A stretch of DNA of 13,291 bases from an uncultured Prevotella sp. (GTDB taxonomy: Bacteria > Bacteroidota > Bacteroidia > Bacteroidales > Bacteroidaceae): assembly GCA_900769275.1 (NCBI GenBank), contig CAAGGA010000009.1:1-13291 (forward strand), written 5' to 3'. Within the stretch, counting starts at the first letter, position 1. Every line of letters begins with the position of its first letter. The notes under the pieces are model-generated. The model saw only the letters and a list, made by a program, of their open reading frames with translations, had not been told where the DNA came from and did not search any database. Shown here in pieces: positions 1 to 6,910 of the stretch. Both the position numbers and the translations under genes were made by a program.

Positions 1-132
1 TGCAGTGCCAAGGCAAGAGTAATGCAGTGCCAAGGCAAGAGTAATGCAGTGCCAAGGCAAGAGTAATGCAGTGCCAAGGCGAATGTAATGCAGTGCCAAG
101 GCGAATGTAATGCAGTGCCAAGGCGAGAAAAA
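1..132. repeat. 22-bp tandem repeat array, six units, cut by window edge
   Basis: Six direct 22-bp units start at 1, 23, 45, 67, 89 and 111. Every unit begins with the constant 14-mer TGCAGTGCCAAGGC. The last eight bases vary: units 1-3 end AAGAGTAA, units 4-5 end GAATGTAA, unit 6 ends GAGAAAAA. A decayed seventh copy may start at 133 (TGCAATGG). Each unit contains the small inverted repeat TGCC-AA-GGCA. The unit length is not a multiple of three and the frames hold stops, so it is not coding. The array ends about 69 bp before the rubrerythrin start and probably extends left of the window. There are no spacers, so it is a minisatellite and not a CRISPR array. Confidence 0.95.
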
Positions 133-152
133 TGCAATGGTCATAGCGTTTC

Positions 153-183
153 TTGAGTGAAAGACAACACAATCATATTTATC
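153..183 (+). promoter_or_regulatory. Possible promoter of the rubrerythrin gene
   Basis: TTG at 153-155 is followed by 20 bases and TATTTATC at 176-183. This is a partial match to the Bacteroidota pattern TTTG-N19-21-TAnnTTTG. The spacing is right, but the -7 box matches only four of its six fixed positions. It would give a leader of roughly 13 bases before the ATG at 201. It is weaker than the promoters at 8428, 8302 and 9173. Confidence 0.35.
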
Positions 184-200
184 TATTAAACAATAAGGCT

Positions 201-755
201 ATGAAGAAAAAGTTTATTTGTACTGTTTGTGGATATATCCACGAGGGTACTGAGGCACCGGAAAAGTGCCCGATTTGTAAGGCTCCCGCATCAAAGTTCA
301 ATGAAATGTCCGTAGATGATACACCGGAATTTGCTACTGTTCACAAGCTCGGTGACGGCAAGTTGCCAGGTGCAGACGAAGAGATGATAAAGGATTTGAA
401 CGCTCATTTCAATGGTGAGTGCGGTGAAGTTGGTATGTATCTCGCTATGGCGCGTCAGGCAGACCGTGAGGGTTATCCGGAGGTTGCTGAGGCTTACAAG
501 CGTTATGCTTGGGAAGAGGCTGAGCATGCTTCAAAGTTTGCAGAGCTTCTCGGTGATGTTCTTTCTGACACCAAGTCAAATCTTGAGGCTCGTATCGCAG
601 CGGAAAAGGGCGCATGTGAGGATAAGTTCCGTATCGCAAAGAACGCCAAGGCTGCCGGTCTTGACGCTATTCATGACACAGTGCATGAGATGGCTAAGGA
701 CGAAGCACGCCATGCTGCCGGCTTTATGGGGCTTTACAAGCGTTACTTCAAGTAA
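201..755 (+). CDS. rbr: Reverse rubrerythrin (NADH peroxidase-type diiron protein)
   Basis: The product is a cytoplasmic 184-residue protein that should reduce hydrogen peroxide to water, taking electrons through a rubredoxin centre to a diiron site; it protects anaerobes from oxygen exposure. The rubredoxin-like Fe(Cys)4 domain comes first, with Cys7-x2-Cys10 and Cys23-x2-Cys26. The ferritin-like four-helix domain fills about residues 60-184. It carries two ExxH motifs, Glu106/His109 and Glu168/His171, plus acidic candidates Glu73 and Glu76. The domain order is reversed compared with classical rubrerythrin, as in clostridial reverse rubrerythrins. I chose the ATG at 201 (MKKKF) because residues before it fit no known domain and the longer TTG start at 153 sits in the putative promoter. 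The gene is alone on this strand and ends in a strong terminator. Known reductase partners are not encoded here. Confidence 0.93.
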   Translation: MKKKFICTVCGYIHEGTEAPEKCPICKAPASKFNEMSVDDTPEFATVHKLGDGKLPGADEEMIKDLNAHFNGECGEVGMYLAMARQADREGYPEVAEAYKRYAWEEAEHASKFAELLGDVLSDTKSNLEARIAAEKGACEDKFRIAKNAKAAGLDAIHDTVHEMAKDEARHAAGFMGLYKRYFK

Positions 756-801
756 TGTCATGAACTTGATATAGGGATATGACAATATCCTTATAAACGA
801 T

Positions 802-835
802 AATGCCACCTTTTCCTAACGGAGAGGGTGGCATT
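802..835. terminator. Bidirectional terminator between rubrerythrin and phosphorylase genes
   Basis: AATGCCACC (802-810) pairs perfectly with GGTGGCATT (827-835). The stem continues with TTTTCC (811-816) against GGAGAG (821-826), including two G-T wobbles, closing on the loop TAAC. The total is 15 bp with a 4-base loop. A T-rich stretch follows on the plus strand. It lies 46 bases past the rubrerythrin stop, between convergent genes, so it could end transcripts from both sides. Confidence 0.8.
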
Positions 836-882
836 TCTCGTTGTATCTTCTGATAAAAGTATAGTGTTTCCTTTCCATTCTG

Positions 883-905
883 AGGGATGTGTCGTAAGAA
901 TCCCT
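883..905. other. Small inverted repeat in the 756-985 gap
   Basis: AGGGAT (883-888) and ATCCCT (900-905) form a 6-bp stem with an 11-base loop, followed by TTTCC on the plus strand. It may be a secondary terminator or chance. The remaining gap sequence up to 985 contains three loosely 22-base-spaced TTTTA motifs, described under findings, and no gene that I can support. Confidence 0.3.
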
Positions 906-985
906 TTCCTAATGTGGCGCTTTTACAAGGATGAAATCTGTTTTATGCAGGTGTATTGTCAGGATTTTACAATGGCAATGCGACG

Positions 986-1885
986 TTAAATCCTGTCGAT
1001 AACCATCTGGATGAGGTCTGCCATATTGCCTTTGTATGAGGTATTCATCTCTTGTTGGTATCTGTTTGCGATTACAAGGCAACAGGTGGTGGCTTTATGT
1101 CCAAGCAATGAGGCAAGACCAGCAAGTGCTGAGGACTCCATTTCAAAGTTGCATATCTTCAGTTCCATGCCTCCGTATGGCATATCCTGCGGCATTGTAT
1201 AGCGGAAAGACTCAATTTTACGGTTCTGTTCCGGGTCTTGAATGCCGAGACGCAACTGCCTTCCCTGTGGTCCATAGAAGCCTCCGCAGGCGCAGGTGAT
1301 TCCTTTTATCATGTCATTGCCGGCAATGCGGTCGGTCAGTTCATTGTCGGCGGAGGCTACATACGGTGCTCCTTTTTTCTTGCTCCAGTCCATGTGTGCG
1401 GTGAAGGCTTCCTCCAGTTTGACATCGCAGACACTGTCTCGGTCAGCATAGTAATTGAGCAATCCGTCGAAACCTATGCTTTTTACCGATGCTATCATGG
1501 TTCCGAGTGGGGTGTCGGGTTGCAATCCTCCGCAGGTACCTATGCGGACGATGGTAAGAGTGCGGTGCTGAGGAAGGTCTGTCCTTGTTTCAAAGTTGAT
1601 ATTGGCAAGGGCATCAAGTTCGTTAAGTACGATGTCTATGTTGTCACATCCGATACCTGTTGACTGAACCGTAATTCTTTTGTCCTTGTACGTGCCGGTA
1701 ATGGTGCGAAATTCCCTGTTGCCTGTCTCATGTTCGATAGTGTCGAAATATGAACCTACGAGGGAAACTCGTTCCGGATCCCCTACAAGAATAACTTTGT
1801 CAGCCAGGAATTCCGGTTTGAGATGTAGATGAAAACAGCTGCCATCACCGTTGATTATAAGTTCTGATTCAGGGTATTTCTTCAT
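986..1885 (-). CDS. Nucleoside phosphorylase, uridine phosphorylase-like
   Basis: The product is a 299-residue cytoplasmic enzyme of the nucleoside phosphorylase-I (PNP/UDP) family, which cleaves a nucleoside with phosphate into base and (deoxy)ribose-1-phosphate. Family landmarks are GDPERV at 35-40 (phosphate-binding loop), GIGCDNIDIVLNEL at about 77-90, RIGTCGG at 114-120 (phosphate and sugar contacts), and NFEMESSAL at 246-254, the usual ribose-binding Met-Glu signature. The motifs point more to uridine phosphorylase than purine nucleoside phosphorylase, but the base specificity is inferred. It is somewhat longer than the roughly 250 residues of E. coli Udp, as in many Bacteroidota homologues. 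The ATG at 1885 gives a normal N-terminus. It is last in the minus-strand block, 132 bases after the PD40 gene, with no clear promoter in that gap. Confidence 0.88.
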   Translation of the reverse strand: MKKYPESELIINGDGSCFHLHLKPEFLADKVILVGDPERVSLVGSYFDTIEHETGNREFRTITGTYKDKRITVQSTGIGCDNIDIVLNELDALANINFETRTDLPQHRTLTIVRIGTCGGLQPDTPLGTMIASVKSIGFDGLLNYYADRDSVCDVKLEEAFTAHMDWSKKKGAPYVASADNELTDRIAGNDMIKGITCACGGFYGPQGRQLRLGIQDPEQNRKIESFRYTMPQDMPYGGMELKICNFEMESSALAGLASLLGHKATTCCLVIANRYQQEMNTSYKGNMADLIQMVIDRI

Positions 1886-2017
1886 GATAGCTGGAATTTA
1901 TGGTTATTATGTTTAGGTTTATTATTGATGTGAGGATATTGCAGATGTCGGAAAGGGGAGTCGCCCGATTTGCATATATCTGGCTAAGGCATTGGAGATG
2001 GTTTGTTGTACCTTACA

Positions 2018-3157
2018 TTACTTCATCAGTTCAGCGTTTCTTATCTCTTTTTCCATTTTCCGTAAGGATGAACGTTCGGTTTGCAGGGCAGTCTCAAGAC
2101 TCACAATCCGGTCAGCAAGCACTCTGTTTCCATTATGGTATCTGAGTCTCATGTCGCGGAGTTCCTGTTCCTGAGCCTTGAGTTTGTCCATTTTTGCAGA
2201 GTAATCGACGTACCTTTCCCTGTTTGTAGCACTCTTGAATTGTGACAATCTCGTGTAGGTTATCTTGCTGTTGACGATGAAATGTATCTTTTCTTCTGCG
2301 TTGTTGCGCATAGAGGAGTGTGTCAGCAGTTGCTGATACCTTTTTCTTGCTTGCTCCAAAACCTCTGCGTTAGTCTGCGTTTCCGAGATGGAGGTCAGCA
2401 GTGCGAGGCTTTTCATCTTGCTTTCAGGAGTGTTGTCTTGATTGTATGTCTCACGGCTGTCTGTAGGTATGAATGTGTAGATACATGCCTTTCCGTTCTG
2501 TTGCCGTCTTGTCGTGGCGAGATATGCAATGTTCGAGTAATCGTCAATGACGTAATAGAGGTCATCTTCGAATGAGTTGAAAGGAAGTCCGAGGCTCTGC
2601 GGTCGGTAGAAAGAGCGGCTGTCACTATCATATACGGTGTAGAAGATGTCGTACTTCCCGAGATTGTCTTCGCCATTGCGTGCTGCAAAGTATAGCGTTA
2701 TGCCATCAGGCATGACGTATGGGCAGATAATATCTGTAAAATCTCCGTTTAGCTTGACCTTTTCCGGTTCGGACCAGTTGCGTCCGAGTTTGTCTTGTAC
2801 GTAGAGATGGTGTTCCCCTTTGGCATCAGCGATAGAGAGGTAGCGTTTGTTTCCGAACTCGTTGGTATAGGAATAGTTGAGTAATGAGTCTTTTTTCGTA
2901 ATCTGTATGGTGCCACATGATGTAGAGAGAGCCATGTGATGGGCCATGTCCTCTGTGTTGACAACCATGGAATCAATGAACATGACTTTTGCTGTCGATG
3001 GCAGAAGACTTTCAAATGTCAGTTCTTCCACGGTCGGCTCTGCTTCCACTACCTGTACTTTCTTGACCTGTTTCCTATTCTTTTGTGCAGGGACTGGTGT
3101 GTGGAATGCAAGTGACAGTGCTGCTATGGCTGTTGCTATGATTGCTTTTCTGTTCAT
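2018..3157 (-). CDS. Secreted PD40 beta-propeller protein with C-terminal coiled coil
   Basis: The start ATG at 3157 gives 379 residues; an ATG two codons upstream (3163) is an alternative, and a longer TTG start at 3184 is unlikely because it precedes the signal peptide. Residues 1-24 look like a signal peptide (hydrophobic AIIATAIAALSLAF, cleavage near VPAQ), so the protein is probably periplasmic or surface-associated. Residues about 90-230 contain WD40-like PD40 blades, with DGITLYFAARNGEDNLGKYDIF at 151-172 (shown in shortened form: DGITLYFAA then GKYDIF) and a later DDLYYVIDD..IAYLATTRR block. Residues about 255-379 are charged and helical, with a likely coiled coil over 320-375. PD40 proteins of this phylum often carry an OmpA-like peptidoglycan-binding domain; none is visible here. 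The exact role is unknown. It follows the SGNH hydrolase gene by 105 bases. Confidence 0.8.
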   Translation of the reverse strand: MNRKAIIATAIAALSLAFHTPVPAQKNRKQVKKVQVVEAEPTVEELTFESLLPSTAKVMFIDSMVVNTEDMAHHMALSTSCGTIQITKKDSLLNYSYTNEFGNKRYLSIADAKGEHHLYVQDKLGRNWSEPEKVKLNGDFTDIICPYVMPDGITLYFAARNGEDNLGKYDIFYTVYDSDSRSFYRPQSLGLPFNSFEDDLYYVIDDYSNIAYLATTRRQQNGKACIYTFIPTDSRETYNQDNTPESKMKSLALLTSISETQTNAEVLEQARKRYQQLLTHSSMRNNAEEKIHFIVNSKITYTRLSQFKSATNRERYVDYSAKMDKLKAQEQELRDMRLRYHNGNRVLADRIVSLETALQTERSSLRKMEKEIRNAELMK

Positions 3158-3200
3158 TATCATGTAGCTTTTCTTGTTGGACAATGCGTGGTGTCGCAGT

Positions 3201-3236
3201 GATTACTTATGTCTCCAGTATTAAAAACTGGTAATC
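3201..3236. other. Intercistronic hairpin between hydrolase and PD40 genes
   Basis: CCAGT (3215-3219) pairs with ACTGG (3227-3231) around a 7-base AT loop. An outer arm GATTA (3201-3205) pairs with TAATC (3232-3236), leaving a one-sided 9-base bulge. There is no clear U-tract on the minus strand, so it may be an RNA-processing or stability structure and not a simple terminator. The rest of the 3158-3262 gap shows no promoter-like sequence. Confidence 0.45.
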
Positions 3237-3262
3237 ATGTTCTCCTCAGTGTTGCCATTTCT

Positions 3263-3979
3263 TTATTTCGCAGTCTCTTTTCTCAGGTCATTCTTGAGGT
3301 ATTCGATTACCTGTTCTGCGAAATCCCGGTGCCCTTTGATGCTTGGATGTCCTTGTTGTTTGTCTATATTCTGCAGCTCGATGAGGGGAAGCCCGTAGTG
3401 CTGACAGATGATTCTCATTGATTCTGCGTGTTCTGGTTTTAGTTCTGTGTTGAGGATGAAGTATATTCGTGCCGTGGGATAGTTCTGCTTGATTGTGGAA
3501 CATAGTCTTGCCATTGCGGGTCGGAAGTACCACATGTCATTTTCTGTCCAGTTGGCATATTTGTATTCTCCTACTTTCTCGCCGGTCCATGAATCGTTGG
3601 TGATGCAGCATGAGAGGATAATGTCGGGTTCTCCGAGGTCAGCGACGCGGGTATTGAATGAGCGTGGCTGGTAGTTCTCGTTCTGATAGCCGTAGTATCC
3701 TACCGTGGAACCGCTGTATGAGTTGTTCCTTTCGAGTTTCCATCCCATCTTTTCTATGACTTGATACCACCATGTCTGTTCTACTTTTGTCACGTCGTTC
3801 TTCTTGTTCCGGTTCGGACTGTCGGCTTTCCAGTACCATGGTTCGTTGGTGTCGGGCGTGAGCCATCCTTCAAACGTGGAGTAACTGTCACCAAAGATGG
3901 TGACACGCAGGGAGTCTTTCTGTGCATATACAGAAAAGGAGAGGAGAGATAGAAGGGCTGATAGGATTATTGTTTTCAT
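3263..3979 (-). CDS. Secreted SGNH/GDSL-family hydrolase
   Basis: The chosen ATG at 3979 gives 238 residues beginning with a signal peptide (MKTIILSALLSLLSFSVYAQ, residues 1-20), so the enzyme is exported. A longer GTG start at 4018 lies inside an upstream hairpin and was dropped. Block I of the SGNH fold is FGDSYS with nucleophile Ser32. Block II is the SGSTVG region (Gly90). Block III is represented by ITND, with Asn128. Block V has HPS with catalytic His211. The usual Asp three residues before that His is Gln208 here; Asp206 is the nearest acid. The family includes esterases, lipases and carbohydrate deacetylases; the substrate cannot be told from sequence. Neighbours in the block are a DUF486 membrane protein upstream and a PD40 protein downstream. 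Confidence 0.87.
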   Translation of the reverse strand: MKTIILSALLSLLSFSVYAQKDSLRVTIFGDSYSTFEGWLTPDTNEPWYWKADSPNRNKKNDVTKVEQTWWYQVIEKMGWKLERNNSYSGSTVGYYGYQNENYQPRSFNTRVADLGEPDIILSCCITNDSWTGEKVGEYKYANWTENDMWYFRPAMARLCSTIKQNYPTARIYFILNTELKPEHAESMRIICQHYGLPLIELQNIDKQQGHPSIKGHRDFAEQVIEYLKNDLRKETAK

Positions 3980-3997
3980 ATTTCTTTTGTTTTTTAT

Positions 3998-4016
3998 GCT
4001 TCGACCTGGTCGGAGC
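3998..4016 (-). promoter_or_regulatory. Leader hairpin upstream of the SGNH hydrolase gene
   Basis: On the minus strand this reads GCTCCGACCAGGTCGAAGC, a stem of CGACC/GGTCG extended by GCT/AGC with one mismatch. It is followed by an A-rich stretch (ATAAAAAACAAAAGAAAT) that leads directly into the ATG at 3979. The core CGACCAGGTCG recurs at 6864-6876, in the same position relative to nfnAB. Function unknown. Confidence 0.5.
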
Positions 4017-4040
4017 ACACCGTTTTGCTGAGAGCAGGTA

Positions 4041-4409
4041 TTATTTCATGAAGACGAGATATACGGCAACTATTAATAGGAGGAAGGCTAATGCGTGATT
4101 CCATTGTAGAGATTGTCCTGTGAATAACAGTTGTGCTACGATGGTAAAGACGATGAGACTGATGACTTCCTGGATTACTTTCAGTTGTACAAGATTGAAA
4201 GGACCTCCATTATCTATAAAGCCTATGCGGTTAGCTGGTACTTGACAGCAGTATTCAAAGAAGGCTATGCCCCATGAAAAGGCAATGACGGCAATCAGAG
4301 GCCAATGGCTGGATATTCCCGACTGATTGAGTTTGAGATGTCCGTACCATGCAAAAGTCATGAAGATGTTACTCAGTATGAGTAATATAATAGTATAAAA
4401 ACCGTTCAA
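4041..4409 (-). CDS. DUF486 / DMT-like small membrane protein
   Basis: The product is a 122-residue integral membrane protein with four predicted helices at about residues 2-20, 36-57, 77-98 and 104-121. The signature stretch FMTFAWYGHLK (16-26) and the central EYCCQVPANRIG (52-63) followed by GPFNLVQLKVIQEV mark the DUF486 family, which is related to small drug/metabolite transporters. No substrate is established. The start is unusual: the codon at 4409-4407 is TTG, and the first ATG (Met17) would remove most of helix 1, which homologues keep. The TTG is preceded 16 bases earlier by a perfect 13-bp hairpin. It sits between nfnAB and the SGNH hydrolase gene, with 61 bases to the latter. Confidence 0.85.
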   Translation of the reverse strand: MNGFYTIILLILSNIFMTFAWYGHLKLNQSGISSHWPLIAVIAFSWGIAFFEYCCQVPANRIGFIDNGGPFNLVQLKVIQEVISLIVFTIVAQLLFTGQSLQWNHALAFLLLIVAVYLVFMK

Positions 4410-4425
4410 TTTAGGTTCGTTTTAT

Positions 4426-4456
4426 ATATGGGGACACAGAAAATGTGTCCCCATAT
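4426..4456. terminator. Perfect 13-bp hairpin between nfnAB and the DUF486 gene
   Basis: ATATGGGGACACA (4426-4438) and TGTGTCCCCATAT (4444-4456) form a 13-bp stem with no mismatch and a five-base loop (GAAAA). It starts 28 bases after the nfnAB stop and ends 16 bases before the TTG start of the next gene. The T-rich side is on the plus strand (TTGTTTGTG), whereas the minus-strand tail is ATAAAACG, so a classic minus-strand U-tract is missing. It could be a terminator for nfnAB, or a leader structure controlling the DUF486 gene. Confidence 0.7.
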
Positions 4457-4484
4457 TTGTTTGTGTGAGGAGTGATATCGGTGA

Positions 4485-6830
4485 TTATTTAGCTGATAGC
4501 TGTGCGTGCATGTTGGCAGCCGCCTTGCGTCCGTCACCCATGGCGAGGATTACTGTGGCGCCACCACGTACTATATCGCCTCCGGCATATAGCAGTTTGC
4601 GGCTTGACTGCATGTCTTCTCCTACAGCGATAGTGTTCTTTCTGCCCAGTTCGAGTCCTGCGATAGACTTAGGTACGAGGGGATTGGGGCTGACACCTAC
4701 GGCTACGACAACCTGATCGACATCGATTGTTACCCGTTTTCCAGTGTCAACTGGTGAACGGCGACCTGATTCATCGGGTTCTCCAAGCTCCATGACGGCA
4801 AGTACGGCTTGTTTTACGGCACCATTTTCGTCTGCAAGATATTCTACGGGGTTATGGAGTGTCATGAACGTTATGCCTTCTTCCTTGGCATGTTTAACCT
4901 CTTCTGCACGTGCCGGGAGTTCTGCGTCGGAGCGTCTGTATGCCAGTGTCACGTTAGCCCCGAGTCGTTTTGCCGTGCGGCAGGAGTCCATAGCGGTGTT
5001 GCCTCCACCGACTACGAGGACGTTCTTGCCGAGATTGATTGGAGTATCGGTCTTCGGGTTTGCGGCATCCATGAGGTTTACTCGTGTAAGGTATTCGTTT
5101 GATGACATGATATTGATGTAGTTCTCGCCGGGGATGTTCATGAAATTCGGGAGACCTGCACCAGATGCGACGAAGATACCCTTGAATCCTTGCTGCTCAA
5201 GTTCGTCCACGGAGATGGATTTTCCTACAATGACATCGGTGAGGAAGTGTACACCCATCTTTCTGAGGTTCTCTATCTCTACATCTACGATGGCGTTAGG
5301 CAGGCGGAACTCGGGGATTCCGTATTTCAATACTCCTCCGATTTCATGCAGGGCCTCAAATACATAAACGTCATATCCTTTCTTTACCATGTCGCCTGCA
5401 AAGGAGAGTCCTGCCGGACCTGATCCGACTACGGCCACCTTAATGCCGTTTGCGGGTTCCATGTCAGGCAGGGAGATGTTTCCCGACTGCCTTTCATAGT
5501 CGGCAGCGAAGCGTTCGAGGTAGCCTATTGCGACGGCTGGCTCGTTCATCTTGAGGTGTATGCACTTGCTTTCGCATTGCTTTTCCTGTGGGCACACGCG
5601 TCCGCAGACGGCAGGCAGGGCGGATGTGTTCTTCAGAACCTTGGCTGCTGCAAGGAATTGTCCGCGCTCGATGTTCTTTATGAACGACGGGATGTTGATG
5701 TTTACGGGACATCCTTCCACGCATGAGGGGTTAGCACAGTCAAGACAACGCTTGGCTTCAGTCATAGCCATTTCCTTGGTAAGACCTTTGTTCACCTCTT
5801 CGAGTCGTGTGGTGGCACGGTAAACGGGATCCAGTTCCGGCATTTTCACGCGCTCGATGGCTGTGCGTTCCTTTGGCTTCATGGATTTTCGCAGTGCTTC
5901 TCTCCACGGAGCCTTTCTGTCGGTGAGTACTTCGATGGTATCGTTTGTCGGGTCATCGTCCATCACCACGTCAGTCTCTTCTACGAGAACAGTGCCTTTG
6001 TCGGCATAGCAATGTTCCTGATAATGTTCCAGTTCCTCGCGTTCTACGTTCTTGAATGTTCCCATTCGCTTGAACATCTCGTCCCAATCGACGAGAGCTC
6101 CGTCAAATTCCGGACCGTCGATGCAGACGAATTTCGTCTTGCCACCGATGGTAAGGCGGCATGCACCGCACATACCAGTGCCGTCAACCATGATTGTATT
6201 GAGGGATACATCGGTGGAAATGCCGTATTTCTGCGTCATGAGACATGAGAATTTCATCATTATGGGAGGACCGATGGCGAACGCCTTGTCGATATGCTCC
6301 TGTTTGCAGAATTTCTCGATGCCTACGGTAACGACGCCTTTCTCTCCCTTTGAACCGTCATCGGTCATGATTATTACCTCGTCAGAGGACTCCCGAATCT
6401 CGTTCTCCATTATGACAAGTTCCGCCGTGCGTCCTGCTATGACAGAGAGTACTCGGTTGCCTGCTGCCTTTAGTCCACGGATGATAGGAAGCATTGGGGC
6501 TGCTCCGAGACCTCCGCAGGCGCATATTACCGTGCCGAACTTCTCGATATGTGTAGGATTGCCGAGAGGTCCGACTATGTCGGCGATGCAGTCTCCTGCA
6601 TTCATGGCGCAGAGTTTCTTAGACGAGAGTCCCACCTCCTGCACTACAAGTGTGATTGTGCCCTGCTCGATATCAGCATCGGCAATGGTCAGCGGCATAC
6701 GTTCGCTGTGCTTATCTACTCGCACGATGACGAAGTTTCCCGGTTTGCGGCTCTTTGCAATGAGCGGAGCCTCTATTTCGAAGCAGAAGACTTTCTGTGA
6801 GAACTGCTTCTTGCTGGTTATTCTGTACAT
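4485..6830 (-). CDS. nfnAB: Fused NADH-dependent ferredoxin:NADP+ oxidoreductase (NfnA-NfnB; SudB-SudA)
   Basis: The product is a 781-residue cytoplasmic flavoprotein. Residues 1-275 match NfnA/SudB, a ferredoxin-NADP reductase-like module with FAD and NAD(H) sites (RMPLTIAD 44-51, CGGLGAAPMLPI 105-116). Its [2Fe-2S] motif uses Cys221, Cys224 and Cys236, with Asp216 where Thermotoga NfnA is reported to use Asp. Residues about 330-781 match NfnB/SudA, a GltD-like subunit. It has Cys362, 365, 370, 374 and Cys409, 413, 419, 423 for two [4Fe-4S] clusters, an FAD motif GSGPAG (469-474), an NADP motif GGGNTAMD (608-615), and a C-terminal GGDIVRGGATV. Separate-subunit Nfn bifurcates electrons among NADH, NADPH and ferredoxin. 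Databases often label the fusion as dihydroorotate dehydrogenase subunit plus glutamate synthase, but no glutamate synthase large subunit is nearby. It lies 80 bases after serS. Confidence 0.92.
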   Translation of the reverse strand: MYRITSKKQFSQKVFCFEIEAPLIAKSRKPGNFVIVRVDKHSERMPLTIADADIEQGTITLVVQEVGLSSKKLCAMNAGDCIADIVGPLGNPTHIEKFGTVICACGGLGAAPMLPIIRGLKAAGNRVLSVIAGRTAELVIMENEIRESSDEVIIMTDDGSKGEKGVVTVGIEKFCKQEHIDKAFAIGPPIMMKFSCLMTQKYGISTDVSLNTIMVDGTGMCGACRLTIGGKTKFVCIDGPEFDGALVDWDEMFKRMGTFKNVEREELEHYQEHCYADKGTVLVEETDVVMDDDPTNDTIEVLTDRKAPWREALRKSMKPKERTAIERVKMPELDPVYRATTRLEEVNKGLTKEMAMTEAKRCLDCANPSCVEGCPVNINIPSFIKNIERGQFLAAAKVLKNTSALPAVCGRVCPQEKQCESKCIHLKMNEPAVAIGYLERFAADYERQSGNISLPDMEPANGIKVAVVGSGPAGLSFAGDMVKKGYDVYVFEALHEIGGVLKYGIPEFRLPNAIVDVEIENLRKMGVHFLTDVIVGKSISVDELEQQGFKGIFVASGAGLPNFMNIPGENYINIMSSNEYLTRVNLMDAANPKTDTPINLGKNVLVVGGGNTAMDSCRTAKRLGANVTLAYRRSDAELPARAEEVKHAKEEGITFMTLHNPVEYLADENGAVKQAVLAVMELGEPDESGRRSPVDTGKRVTIDVDQVVVAVGVSPNPLVPKSIAGLELGRKNTIAVGEDMQSSRKLLYAGGDIVRGGATVILAMGDGRKAAANMHAQLSAK

Positions 6831-6859
6831 GGTTGTCTATGTTTTTTTCTTTGTTTTTG

Positions 6860-6880
6860 CAAAGCGACCTGGTCGCTTTG
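6860..6880 (-). promoter_or_regulatory. Leader hairpin upstream of nfnAB
   Basis: CAAAGCGAC (6860-6868) pairs with GTCGCTTTG (6872-6880) around a 3-base loop, a perfect 9-bp stem. On the minus strand it follows the serS stop by about 30 bases, contains the core CGACCAGGTCG, and is followed by an A-rich leader up to the ATG at 6830. The lack of a minus-strand U-tract argues against a simple terminator. Confidence 0.6.
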
Positions 6881-6910
6881 TACCAGGGAAGGCTCTGTTT
6901 TTGCGACCGC

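Noticed and set aside
1..132. CRISPR array
   Set aside because: The units are directly adjacent with no unique spacers and no cas genes are present.
153..200. Longer N-terminus for rubrerythrin from TTG at 153
   Set aside because: The extra residues match no family and overlap the likely -33 and -7 boxes; ATG at 201 gives the normal start.
3980..4018. Longer GTG start for the SGNH hydrolase
   Set aside because: It lies in the leader hairpin and would place 13 charged residues before a complete signal peptide.
4485..6830. Glutamate synthase small subunit
   Set aside because: GltD similarity is real, but the N-terminal NfnA-like module and absence of a large subunit gene fit Nfn better.
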